Source of the DNA: UBA4427 sp046351135
Lineage (GTDB): Bacteria > Myxococcota_A > UBA9160 > UBA4427
Reading direction: 5' to 3'
Assembly (NCBI GenBank): GCA_046351135.1
Contig: JAXLZA010000015.1
Span: 1-64,000, forward strand
Length of the DNA: 64,000 nt
In this document: piece by piece, positions 9,181 through 17,822 of the stretch
How positions within the stretch are numbered: the first letter of the stretch is position 1
Layout of the letters: the number at the start of each line of letters is the position of its first letter
Made by a program: the position numbers and the translations under genes
The notes under the pieces: generated by a model
The model's database searches: none
What the model was told of the DNA's origin: nothing
The model's input: the letters and a program-made list of their open reading frames with translations, nothing else

Positions 9181-10290
9181 TCACCCCAGCTTGTAGATCC
9201 GCGCCGCATTCCCCGCCAGGATCGCGTGCTTCTCGTCCGCCGCGACGCCGACGAAGTCCGCCTCGATCTGCTTGCGCGAGTTCGGCCAGTCGGTGCCGCT
9301 GTGGGGGAAGTCGCTGGACCACATCATGCGCTCGACGCCGATGTTGTGGCGATGGCCGATGCCGAAGGTGTCGGTCACGTAGGTCGTCGCGATGTTGTGG
9401 TCGAAGTAGAAGCTCGGCGGGTTCACGATCGGCGGGCGATCGGAGGGCGCGCGGCGGTGGAAGCGGTTGTCGAACTGCTCCTTCACGTACGGGATCCAGC
9501 CGCAATCGACCTCGGCGAAGACGAAGTCGAGGTTCGGATGGCGATCGAAGACACCGCTGCAGATGACCTCGTAGGTCCGCAGCGAGGCGTCGAGATGGCG
9601 CAGCTCGCCCCGGGCGCCCGCCTTCTTGCGCTCGGGATCGTCGTCGGTCATGACGGCGGCGAGGGAGACGTGGATGTGAAGCGGGACACCGAGCTCCGCG
9701 GCGCGGGCATAGAACGCCTCGTCCTCGGGCTTCGGCTCGAGGCTGCCGTTCGGGTAGCGGCCGACGAGCGCACCGCGCAGGCCGGGCAGCGCCATCGCCC
9801 GCGTCAGCTCGGCGGTCGCGTCGGCGACGCCCGTCGTCGGCATCATCGCGATCCCGAGCAGCCGGTCCGGGGCGAAGCTCGCGTACTCCGAGAGCCAGTC
9901 GTTGTAGGCGCGGATGCAGTCGAGATGGAACTCGCGATCGGCGTTGTTGGCGAGCACGTTGTGGGAGACGCGCGGCGTCGGGTAGAGGACCTCGGCCTCG
10001 ACCCCGTCCTGCGCCTGCTCCTCGAGGCGGACCTTCGGGTCGTAGCCGCCGCGGCGGATCTCCTCCCAGCGGACCCAGGCGGAGCGCTGCTCGCGCGGGA
10101 GACCCCCGTTCGCGTTGTTGCCGAAGTTGATCGGCGTGGGCGAGCCTTCCATGATCCACGCATCGCCCTTCTCGAGGCGATCGATGCGGGGCGCGCGGTC
10201 CTTGAACTTCGCGCGCACACGGCTCGTCCAGAGGTCCGGCGGCTCGTTGATGTGGGAGTCGGCCGAGATCAAGCGGTAGGTCTTCGCCAT
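9181..10290 (-). CDS. Amidohydrolase family 2 metal-dependent hydrolase (paralog 2)
   Basis: 369 residues, a sister of the protein at 3172-4269: both open with YRLISADSH(V/I)NEPPDLW and both end in a LAGNA(K/A)R(L/I)Y segment. The same candidate ligands appear: Asp11/His13, the His in PLHIHVS, the Glu of FAEVDCGWIPYVKEQ and the Asp of SSDFPHSG. It is likely a cytoplasmic metal-dependent hydrolase or decarboxylase. Two such paralogs 5 kb apart in one catabolic island suggest successive steps or divergent substrates. It faces the lyase gene tail to tail with a 21-bp gap. The stretch downstream of its start leads to the SnoaL-like gene in the same direction, so they may be co-transcribed. Confidence 0.85.
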   Translation of the reverse strand: MAKTYRLISADSHINEPPDLWTSRVRAKFKDRAPRIDRLEKGDAWIMEGSPTPINFGNNANGGLPREQRSAWVRWEEIRRGGYDPKVRLEEQAQDGVEAEVLYPTPRVSHNVLANNADREFHLDCIRAYNDWLSEYASFAPDRLLGIAMMPTTGVADATAELTRAMALPGLRGALVGRYPNGSLEPKPEDEAFYARAAELGVPLHIHVSLAAVMTDDDPERKKAGARGELRHLDASLRTYEVICSGVFDRHPNLDFVFAEVDCGWIPYVKEQFDNRFHRRAPSDRPPIVNPPSFYFDHNIATTYVTDTFGIGHRHNIGVERMMWSSDFPHSGTDWPNSRKQIEADFVGVAADEKHAILAGNAARIYKLG

Positions 10291-10369
10291 GGGGTCCTCG
10301 TTTCGATGCTTCGGGGGCGCTCGGCCGTGCGCCGGGTGCGAGCGCGCGGATCGGATGGCCGGAGGATAG

Positions 10370-10942
10370 CTACCGGCGCAGGCGTTCGTAGTAGACGGCC
10401 GGGATCTCCGCGGGCGAGAGCTTCCGGATGTTCTCCGGCAGGTACATCGCCCCGTTCGCGTAGCTGTCCTCGCCGATCAGCCGGGCCTGCGCGTCGAAGG
10501 GCCAGATCAGGAGCAGCCGCATGCGATGGGAATAGACGGCCTCCGGGTCGTCGACGGTGGCCCCACGCTTGCGCAGGACGTGGCCGGGGAAGAGCTGATC
10601 GAAGAAGCCCTCGGTGACGACGACGTCGTCGTCGACCACGATCCGGTCGATGTCGTACTCGCAGACGCTGCGCCCCTCTTCGAAGAGCTGCTCGTAGTGC
10701 GAGCGAACGGCGGCGAGGCCGCGCGGGCCGCCGCCGAAGCCGCTGCCGTCGACCCAGAAGTGGTAGTGGGGATCCGGCGCGAGGGTCGACAGGAGCAGGT
10801 CGAAGTTGCCGGTCGCCTCGGCGAGGAGGTGGTCCCGCAGGCAGGAGAGGACGGCGCGTCGGCGCGGATCCTTCGTCCGGTCGAGGCGCTCCTCGACGGC
10901 GCGGTAGCCCTTCGTCGGATCCAGCTTGCCCGTCTCGCCCAT
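10370..10942 (-). CDS. NTF2/SnoaL-like protein
   Basis: 190 residues, mostly one alpha+beta cone of the NTF2/SnoaL-like type. It opens with helices (YRAVEERLDRTKDPRRRA), then LLSTLAPDPHYHFWVDG, GLAAVRSHYEQLFEEG and IDRIVVDDDVVVTEGFF, the usual spacing of this fold. Members range from polyketide cyclases to steroid isomerases and limonene-epoxide hydrolase, and many are accessory proteins in degradation pathways. The start at 10942 is well supported by a strong GGAGG eight to twelve bases upstream. No signal peptide. The specific role is unknown; a small-molecule isomerase or hydratase in the surrounding pathway is a guess. Confidence 0.7.
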   Translation of the reverse strand: MGETGKLDPTKGYRAVEERLDRTKDPRRRAVLSCLRDHLLAEATGNFDLLLSTLAPDPHYHFWVDGSGFGGGPRGLAAVRSHYEQLFEEGRSVCEYDIDRIVVDDDVVVTEGFFDQLFPGHVLRKRGATVDDPEAVYSHRMRLLLIWPFDAQARLIGEDSYANGAMYLPENIRKLSPAEIPAVYYERLRR

Positions 10943-11033
10943 GGGTTTTCCTCCTCGTCCCTGTCTGGCACAACGCGCACCGCGCGCCGCACGCACCGTT
11001 CGCCCGCCGTTCGCTTTCGCCGTCCGCCCCTGC

Positions 11034-11504
11034 CTAGGGCTTGGGCCGCAACATGACGGCCAGCGCGACGCAGGGCTCGTCGTCGATCAGATGCCAAGCA
11101 TGCAGCGCGTCCTGGATGACGACGCTGTCGCCGACCGCGAGGCGCACGCGCCCGCCCTCGTGCTCGAGGTCGATCCGACCCTCGAGGATCATCAGGAAGT
11201 CGAGGCTGTCGGTCTGGTGCATCTTCGGCGACGACGATGCCCAGCGCACGAGCCGCCACGCGACGCCGCCCTGGCCGGGAATCATCTGCCAGGGATCCAT
11301 CGCCGGATCACCGCCCGCCGCCGACTTGCGCAGGGGCTCGTCGACGCGCCAGAGCTCGGCGAGCTGGACCCTCTTCTCCCCCGCCGGCGCGCGGTCGAGG
11401 GGACCGATCTCGACGTCCGACAGGACGTCGCAGCGCCCCGACTTCGTCGGTCCGATCACGACGCGGCGCGAGACGATCGACGCCCAGTTGGATTGTCCGC
11501 CCAT
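11034..11504 (-). CDS. Cupin domain protein
   Basis: 156 residues with a single cupin barrel in the C-terminal half. KMHQTDSLDFLMILEGRIDLEHEGG is motif 1-like, and AVGDSVVIQDALHAWHLIDDEPC is motif 2-like. Motif 1 has only one His (KMHQTD) and lacks the second His of the usual HxH, while motif 2 offers His near DALHAWH. It may bind metal weakly or act as a ligand-binding cupin. The start at 11504 has an AGGAGAGGG stretch just upstream. It lies in line with the second cupin gene on the same strand (60-bp gap) and is probably in the same transcript. Confidence 0.75.
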   Translation of the reverse strand: MGGQSNWASIVSRRVVIGPTKSGRCDVLSDVEIGPLDRAPAGEKRVQLAELWRVDEPLRKSAAGGDPAMDPWQMIPGQGGVAWRLVRWASSSPKMHQTDSLDFLMILEGRIDLEHEGGRVRLAVGDSVVIQDALHAWHLIDDEPCVALAVMLRPKP

Positions 11505-11563
11505 GTCCACCCTCTCCTTCGTCGTTTCGCGCTCGTCGCCGCATCCGCGGCGGCCGCCGAGAG

Positions 11564-12373
11564 CTACCCGGTCATCGCCGCCGTCGTCGCCATCGCCGCC
11601 GTCGCGTCCGCGATGCGCACCATCCCGGTCGACGCCCCGTTCTCGACGATCGTCTGGCCCGTCGGCCGGATCGTCATGAGCGACGCGGCGCGACGATAGT
11701 TCAGGAACGCGAAGCCCTCGGGCCCCGATCGGAAGCGATAGACCTGATCGGCGGCGATGAAGACGGTATCGCCGGGGCGCAGCGTCAGCGAGCCGATCCG
11801 GATCTCGCCCGAGAGCAGGTGGATCAGCTCGTCCTGCGCGTGGCTGTGGATCGGCGATTCGTACTCGATCGATCGGGACGTCAGCAGCAGCCAGACCGAG
11901 CAGGTCGGGCAGGTCGCGTCGGCGAAGAAGCGCGCCGCCCGCCCGGGCTCGATCGCCTCGTAGACGCCGCGCGGGCCGACGACGTGGATCGCGGGCGCGG
12001 CGACGCCCTCGCTGCCCCGCGCGGCCGCGCGCGGCGGCGTCTCGTCGTACGCGCCCATGTGGAGCACGCGGCTCGGCGCGAGGGCGCGGAGCGTGGGAGC
12101 GGCCTTCGCCTCGAGGATGATCGCACTCCCCGCCGGACAGACGCGGTCGTCGATCGCGACCTCGCCCTGCTCGACGTAGAAGGCCTCTTCGCCGTGGGCC
12201 GCATCCCAGGCGAGCGTCGCACCCGCCTCGAAGAGGGCGGTGCACATCCAGATCGAGGCCTGCAGCGGGCTCTCGAGCCGGCTCCGCCCGACGCCCACGA
12301 GCCGGCCCCCGGGCACCGGCGCGCGCCCTTCGACGAAGGCCCCGTCTCCCTGTACGACTTCGATCCTGCGCAC
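11564..12373 (-). CDS. Bicupin-like protein
   Basis: 269 residues. The C-terminal barrel is a clear cupin, with SPIHSHAQDELIHLLSGEIRIG (HxH and a downstream Glu/His) followed by LRPGDTVFIAADQVYRF. The N-terminal half, ASIWMCTALFEAGATLAWDAAHGEEAFYVEQGEVAI, has a cupin-like outline with few metal ligands, so a two-barrel protein with one active site is likely. The GTG start at 12373 is chosen because GGGAGG sits five bases upstream. Bicupins include gentisate and homogentisate dioxygenases and oxalate decarboxylases, but nothing here fixes the reaction. A dioxygenase or isomerase step in the nearby pathway is only possible. Confidence 0.7.
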   Translation of the reverse strand: MRRIEVVQGDGAFVEGRAPVPGGRLVGVGRSRLESPLQASIWMCTALFEAGATLAWDAAHGEEAFYVEQGEVAIDDRVCPAGSAIILEAKAAPTLRALAPSRVLHMGAYDETPPRAAARGSEGVAAPAIHVVGPRGVYEAIEPGRAARFFADATCPTCSVWLLLTSRSIEYESPIHSHAQDELIHLLSGEIRIGSLTLRPGDTVFIAADQVYRFRSGPEGFAFLNYRRAASLMTIRPTGQTIVENGASTGMVRIADATAAMATTAAMTG

Positions 12374-12568
12374 GAACGCCTCCCGCAGAGCGCGGCCCCT
12401 CGCCTCCGACTCTACCTCGCCCGGCGCGACGTCGAGAGCCGCATCTCCGGCCGGGCCATCCCGCGCCTTGCGCCGCGCCGCCGCGAGCGCGAGCCTAGAT
12501 ACGGCGCGGCAGACCCGCCGCGCGCATCGGCGCCCCGCCTCGCGGTGCGCGCCGGGAGACTCGAGCCC

Positions 12569-13465
12569 ATGAGCATGAGCACCGCCTATCGTCACCAGCC
12601 CTGGCTCAACGACGTCGGAGAACGCTCGCTCTTCACGGTCCGCTACCACGTCATCGAGGAGACCGCCGAGGACGCCGACGCCGTCTGCAAGACGATCTCG
12701 AAGGACGTCTTCTTCGCGGTCCCGAACCGCACGCGGGCGGGCAACGAGCTGCCGCCCGGGACGGTGCTCACGACCTACGACCAGGTCCGCGACTACTATG
12801 CGGGGCGCCTCGGGTCCTACGCCGTGCTCGACTCGCGGCCGCTGCGCAGCGTCGCCGGCGACTGGTACGTCTTCAACGACAGCGCCGCGAGCCTGCGCGG
12901 CACGGGCACCGTCGGCGACATCGACGCCTCGGGCGCCGAGTTCGTCGTCAACTCCGCGGTCCTCTTCCCGACCGCCGACGACGGCATCCGCGGCGAGATC
13001 TGCGTGACCCGCCATCCCTTCGACGACGTCGTGCGGGGCGTCGCACCGAAGCTCGTCCCCGAGCCCGCGAGCCATCCCGCCCGGGAGATGCGCCACTCCG
13101 CGATGCTCGACGAGCTCGTCGACGCGCTGCGGACGAACGACGACGCGGCGCTCGGGGCGCTGCTCGCCGACGGCCATACCGTCGCGACGCGCTTCGATCC
13201 GGTCGGCGCGAAGTCGGTGATCTCGACGGCCCGCAGCCGGGGCGACGCGGTGCCGATCCTGAAGTCGATCTTCGGGGGCGCCCGGGACATCGCGATCGTG
13301 ACCCGCATCGTGACCGACTGGTACGTCTTCTCCGAGTACTGCGTCGCCTTCGAATCCGGAAAGGGCGGCCACCGCATCCACCGCTTCGCCGCGACCCACC
13401 CGATCGAGGACGGCCGCTTCACCGGCACCTTCGGCTACGGCAAGGAAGAGCGGCTCGGCGGCTGA
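12569..13465 (+). CDS. Tandem NTF2/SnoaL-like protein of unknown role
   Basis: 298 residues without a signal peptide. Two segments have a similar outline: one around VCKTISKDVFFAVPNRTRAG to VRDYYAGRLGSYAVLDSRPLRSVAGDWYVFND, and one around MLDELVDALRTNDDAALGALLADGH to TRIVTDWYVFSEYCVAFE. The repeated DWYVF(N/S) element suggests an internal duplication of an NTF2-like fold. No catalytic residue can be assigned. It is divergent from the bicupin gene and closes the catabolic island; ATG codons at 12569 and 12575 are both possible starts. I do not recognise a characterised relative. Isomerase, hydratase or substrate-binding functions are all open. Confidence 0.6.
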   Translation: MSMSTAYRHQPWLNDVGERSLFTVRYHVIEETAEDADAVCKTISKDVFFAVPNRTRAGNELPPGTVLTTYDQVRDYYAGRLGSYAVLDSRPLRSVAGDWYVFNDSAASLRGTGTVGDIDASGAEFVVNSAVLFPTADDGIRGEICVTRHPFDDVVRGVAPKLVPEPASHPAREMRHSAMLDELVDALRTNDDAALGALLADGHTVATRFDPVGAKSVISTARSRGDAVPILKSIFGGARDIAIVTRIVTDWYVFSEYCVAFESGKGGHRIHRFAATHPIEDGRFTGTFGYGKEERLGG

Positions 13466-13556
13466 GCGCGTCGCGCCCGGGCCGCCGGGCCGCGCATCGG
13501 CCGACCGCGCCGGCGACCCGCCATCGCGGCGCCCCTCGGCGGCGCCGCGACGGCCG

Positions 13557-16508
13557 TCAGTTGCAGCCCGAGAGCGAGGCGACCCAGCTCGACAGCAGCG
13601 CCACGCCCGCGTTGTCGACCCGGTTCGAGCCGATCGGCGGCATGCCGCTCGCGTCGCGGTGGTTCGCGCGGTAGATCAGGATCGAGCGTGCGGCATCGCC
13701 GGGGGCGATGATCTTCGCGTTCGCGATTCCGAAGCTCCCGGCCTGGGGATCCGCGTTGCAGGCGTTCGTCCCGGCGAGCGCCGTCGAGAAGCGCAGGTCC
13801 ATGCTCGACGGCGTCGGCCCGCTCGGCCGGTGGCACTGACTGCAATTCGTGTGGAGCCAGGCGCGCGCGCGGTCGCCGAGCGGCGCGTTCGTGTCCGTCG
13901 GATCGACGAGGGCGGGGAGGCTCGCCGAGGGCGCCGGCAGCGGTGCGGAGAGCAGGCCGACGCCGGCCAGGGTGTCGAGCTGGTTCGCGGTGCGCCCCGT
14001 CGTCGGGTAGAGGAGCGGGCCGTTCAGCTGCGGGATCTCGGGCCCGAGCGCGAAGCCCGCCGCCGCCGTGTGGCACTGCAGGCAGGCGCCCTCCGAGGGA
14101 TAGATCCAGGTCTGTCCCTGGACCGAGCGCGTCTTGCCGCCGACGACCCGGGTGGCGGCCGTCTGCGCGTCGTTCCACTCGTAGGTGTAGCCTGCCCAGA
14201 TGCCGTCGGGATGGCGCATCAAGAGCCGCGTCTCGATCAGCTGATTGTTCAGCCGGAAGTTCTTCAGGATCACCGTCCCGTTCGGGAACGTGAAGTCCCC
14301 GCCCGCATTGCCCACGAGCGGCCCGACGTCGATCGTCGTGCCGTCGGGGATCGCGAGATGGCGATCCTTGACCGCGCCGTCGGACCAGAACGGCGCCTGG
14401 ATCCCGTAGGGCACGAGGCCGCTCGCGGGCTGCTTCGGATCGAGGGGATCGACGCAGCCGGTGTCGGCGAGATCGGTCGGGATCGTGTCGACCGCGCCGC
14501 CGCCGGAGGGAGGGACGATCTTGCGGATCTGGTTGCCGAAGTAAGAGGAGAAGTAGAGCTCGCCGTCGGCGCCGAGGCCGAAGGTGCTGATCGCGTCGTT
14601 GGAGGCGTAGATCTCGTCGGCGACGTAGCCACCGCTGCCGTTCGGCTGGAGCGCCCAGATCCGGCCCGAGCTGAAGTCGCCGAAGACGTAGCGGCCCTGG
14701 AGCGACGGGATCGCCGAGCCGCGGTAGACGAAGCCGCCGGTGATCGAGGCATCCCCGTTCTCGTGGGGGTAGTCGACGAGCGGGTCGATGAACGCGCCCG
14801 AGCAATCGCCCGTGCCGGGATACGACGAGAAGCCCTCGCGGCAGTTCCAGCCGTAGTTGCCGCCGAGGGTGACGAGGTCGACCTCTTCGTGGAGCCCCTG
14901 GCCGACGTCGCCGACCCAGAGATCGCCGGTCGCCGCGTCGATGCTCCAGCGCCAGGGATTGCGCAGGCCGCTCGCGAAGATCTCCGGACAGGCCTGGGCG
15001 TTGGCGCCGGGGCCACAGCGGGGATTGGCGGCGTACGGGTTGTCGGGGGGAATCGTGTACTTCGGATTCGGGAAGCCGACGCCGACGACACCGATGCGCA
15101 GCATCTTCCCGAGCAGCCGCGTCGGGTTCTGGGCGTAGTTGTTCGGATCGCCGCCGCTGCCGCCGTCGCCGAGGCCGAAGTAGAGATAGCCGTCGTTGCC
15201 GAAGGCGATGTCGCCGCCGTTGTGGTTGTCGAAGGGCTGGTTGACGGTGAGCAGGATCTGCTCGGTCCGCGTCGTCGGCGTGACGGCGTCGTCGAGGATC
15301 AGGCGCGACACGCGGGAGACGAGCGGCGATCCGCTCGTCGTGTAGGACACGAAGACCTCGCGCGTCGCCGGCCAGCTGGGATGGAAGGCCATGCCGAGCA
15401 GACCGCCCTCGCCGCTGGCGTCGACCTGGCTGCTCAGGTCGATCCAGGTCGTCGTGTTGCCCGGATTCGCGACCGGGAAGACCCGGATGCGGCCGGCCTG
15501 CTCGAGCACGAACCAGCGGCTCGGATCCCCGGGCGCCTGCAGCAGCTTCGTGATCGAGGAGAGGATCGGCTCCGGGCTGAAGGGCGTCGTGGCGCTCACC
15601 GCCGTGTCCCGGGTCGGGCGGGCCGGGGCGACGCAGGTCGCGTTCGCGGGGCGGACGTCGAGCCCGATCGCACCACCGCTCGAGTCGTCGTTCACGATGG
15701 TGCCCGTCGCGGTCGCGTCGGCGAGGGTCGCGTTGGTCGGGGCACCGAGGGTGACGGTGAAGGTCTCGTCGAGCTCGACGAGGGCGTCGCCGCGGATCGA
15801 GACGGAGAGCGTCCGGCTCGTCTGGCCGGCAGTGAAGACGAGGGAGCCGCTGGCGGCGACGTAGTCGGAGCCGGCGGAGGCGCTGGCGTTGGCGGCCGTG
15901 TAGGGGACGGTGACGCTGCGGCCGCTCGCGGGGCTCAGGGTGACGGTGAAGTCGAGCGGTGCGGTGCCGCTGTCGCCCTCATTGCGCTGGGCGTCGGCGA
16001 TCGAGAGCGCGGGGAGCGGGTCGTCGTCGCGGATCGTGCCCGTCGCGCTGCCGTCGCCGATCGAGGCGTTGCCGCCGGCGCCGCTCAGGGAGACCGTGAA
16101 GGTCTCGTCCGCCTCGTCGAGGAGGTCGCCGAGGATCGCGACGTCGATCGTCTGCGTCGTGACACCGCCGGGGAAGGTCAGCGTGCCGGAGGTCGACGTG
16201 AAGTCGGTGCCGGCGGAGGCGCTGCCGGCGGCGGTCGCGAAGTCGACCGTGATCGGATCCGGGTCGGATTCGGAGAGGGTCACCGTGAAGGTCAGCGTGA
16301 CCGAGCCCGCGTCGCCCTCGTCGATCCCGGCGTCGGCGACGTCGAGCGTCGGCCCACCGCCGCTCGAGCCGCCGCCGCCCGAACAGCCCGCGAGGAGCCC
16401 GGCGGCGAGGCCCGCGGCCAGCATCGGCCGGACGAGGCCCACGCCTCGAAACGCGCGGCCGGACGCCCTCCCTCGGCGAGCCCGATTCCCGATGCCCGAC
16501 GCACGCAT
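13557..16508 (-). CDS. Calx-beta / PQQ-dependent sugar dehydrogenase / cytochrome-type lipoprotein
   Basis: 983 residues. After a basic N-terminus comes a lipobox (LLAGC) and a Gly/Ser linker, so it is likely an outer-membrane or periplasm-facing lipoprotein. Two Calx-beta domains follow (residues ~55-270, repeated SGTLTFPGG.. and DEADETFTVSL). Next is a glucose/sorbosone dehydrogenase-type propeller (~300-640, FDNHNGGDIAFGNDGYLYFGLGDGG and LRNPWRWSIDAATGDLWVGDVGQ). The C-terminal part (~650-983) matches the TIGR03806 type, with CLQCH and CSQCH heme-c motifs. It should oxidise a sugar or alcohol and pass electrons through its own hemes. ATG 16508 has GGAGGT upstream; the Met 28 codons later is an alternative with a more typical signal length. 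Confidence 0.85.
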   Translation of the reverse strand: MRASGIGNRARRGRASGRAFRGVGLVRPMLAAGLAAGLLAGCSGGGGSSGGGPTLDVADAGIDEGDAGSVTLTFTVTLSESDPDPITVDFATAAGSASAGTDFTSTSGTLTFPGGVTTQTIDVAILGDLLDEADETFTVSLSGAGGNASIGDGSATGTIRDDDPLPALSIADAQRNEGDSGTAPLDFTVTLSPASGRSVTVPYTAANASASAGSDYVAASGSLVFTAGQTSRTLSVSIRGDALVELDETFTVTLGAPTNATLADATATGTIVNDDSSGGAIGLDVRPANATCVAPARPTRDTAVSATTPFSPEPILSSITKLLQAPGDPSRWFVLEQAGRIRVFPVANPGNTTTWIDLSSQVDASGEGGLLGMAFHPSWPATREVFVSYTTSGSPLVSRVSRLILDDAVTPTTRTEQILLTVNQPFDNHNGGDIAFGNDGYLYFGLGDGGSGGDPNNYAQNPTRLLGKMLRIGVVGVGFPNPKYTIPPDNPYAANPRCGPGANAQACPEIFASGLRNPWRWSIDAATGDLWVGDVGQGLHEEVDLVTLGGNYGWNCREGFSSYPGTGDCSGAFIDPLVDYPHENGDASITGGFVYRGSAIPSLQGRYVFGDFSSGRIWALQPNGSGGYVADEIYASNDAISTFGLGADGELYFSSYFGNQIRKIVPPSGGGAVDTIPTDLADTGCVDPLDPKQPASGLVPYGIQAPFWSDGAVKDRHLAIPDGTTIDVGPLVGNAGGDFTFPNGTVILKNFRLNNQLIETRLLMRHPDGIWAGYTYEWNDAQTAATRVVGGKTRSVQGQTWIYPSEGACLQCHTAAAGFALGPEIPQLNGPLLYPTTGRTANQLDTLAGVGLLSAPLPAPSASLPALVDPTDTNAPLGDRARAWLHTNCSQCHRPSGPTPSSMDLRFSTALAGTNACNADPQAGSFGIANAKIIAPGDAARSILIYRANHRDASGMPPIGSNRVDNAGVALLSSWVASLSGCN

Positions 16509-16588
16509 GCTCCACGACCTCCGCCGCGTCGCGGCGGGGGCGGTCCCGGACCGGCCCCCGCACGCCTCGACACCCGGAGGTTAGCGGC

Positions 16589-17626
16589 TCAGTCGATCGG
16601 CGAGTCGGTGACGCGCACGACGAGCTTCCCGAGATGGTCGCCCTGGTAGAGCCGGACGAGCGCCCGGGGCGCCTCTTCGAGGCCGTCGACGACCTGGCTG
16701 CGGTAGACGATCGTGCCGCTCGCGAGCCAGCCGCCGATCCGCTTCAGGGCCTCGGGGAAGAGATCCCAGTGGTCGATCACGTTGAGCCCGACCATCGACG
16801 CGCGCCGGCTCATGAGGCGGTCGTAGTTCTTCAGGCGGTAGGGCTCGGCCGCGTTGTCCTGGGACAGCGAGCCACAGAGCACGATCCGGCCCCGATGGGC
16901 GATCCGCCGCAGCACGACGTCGAGGAGCTCGCCGCCGACGTTGTCGAAGAAGACGTTCACGCCCTTCGGACAGAGCGCCTTGAGCCGCGCATCGACGTCC
17001 TCCCGCTTGTAGTCGATGCAGGCCTCGGCCCCGAGCTCGTCGACCACGTACCGGCACTTCTCGGGCGAGCCGGCGATGCCGATCACCCGCGCCCCTTCGA
17101 GGCGCGCGAGCTGGACGACGAGGGAGCCGACCCCCGAGGCCGCCGCCGAGACGAGATAGGTCTCCCCGGCGACGGGCGGCGCGGCGCGGACCACGCCGGC
17201 GTAGGCGGTGACGGCGCCCTGGCCGAGGACCGTCGCCCCATCGAGCGCCGTGCAGCCCTCGGGCAGCGGGCTCGCGAACTTCGTCAGGTCCGAGAAGTCG
17301 CCGCAGGCGATCGAGTACTCCTGCCAGCCGGTGAGGCAGGTCACCAGCGAGCCGACGGGCAGCCGCTCGCTGCGCGTCTGGAGCACGAGGCCGATCCCGT
17401 TCGCGCGCACCGGCTCGCCGAGCGAGAGCGCCGGCAGGTAGCCGCTGCCGCGCTCGTCGATCCAGCCCCGGATCGCCGGATCGATCGCGACGCAGAGCAC
17501 GCGGATCAGGGCCTGGCCGTCGCCCGGCGTCGGGATCTCGCCCGCGACCTCGCTGAAGCAGCTCTCGTCGACCATGCCGACCGGCCGGCGCGTCAGCACG
17601 ATCTGTCGATTCATCGGGGAAATCAT
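16589..17626 (-). CDS. NADP-dependent oxidoreductase, CurA/leukotriene B4 dehydrogenase-like
   Basis: 345 residues of the zinc-independent medium-chain dehydrogenase/reductase type that reduces alkenal or alkenone double bonds. The Rossmann core shows SAAASGVGSLVVQLARLEGARVIGIAGS, and the C-terminal IVYRSQVVDGLEEAPRALVRLYQGDHLGKLVV is typical of the group. No zinc-binding Cys/His cluster is present. The start at 17626 has GAGGT upstream; GTG 17632 and ATG 17614 are also in frame. It lies downstream of the RND operon on the same strand with a 196-bp gap. Cytoplasmic; a detoxification or fatty-acyl role is plausible. Confidence 0.85.
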   Translation of the reverse strand: MISPMNRQIVLTRRPVGMVDESCFSEVAGEIPTPGDGQALIRVLCVAIDPAIRGWIDERGSGYLPALSLGEPVRANGIGLVLQTRSERLPVGSLVTCLTGWQEYSIACGDFSDLTKFASPLPEGCTALDGATVLGQGAVTAYAGVVRAAPPVAGETYLVSAAASGVGSLVVQLARLEGARVIGIAGSPEKCRYVVDELGAEACIDYKREDVDARLKALCPKGVNVFFDNVGGELLDVVLRRIAHRGRIVLCGSLSQDNAAEPYRLKNYDRLMSRRASMVGLNVIDHWDLFPEALKRIGGWLASGTIVYRSQVVDGLEEAPRALVRLYQGDHLGKLVVRVTDSPID

Positions 17627-17822
17627 GGACACCTCGCTCCGCGGCGCTCTGGGGGGCGTCGGGTCTTTCGCAGCGTCGCGGCACGGAATCGCGACGTCAG
17701 CGGCGAGGAAGCTAGGCGAGGCGCGCGGCGGCGACGCGGTCGATCGTCAGTCGCGGACGGCCCGCGCGTACGACGGCGACGGGCAATCGTCGGACTCGGC
17801 CCGCGTTCGAGTCGAGCCGGCG

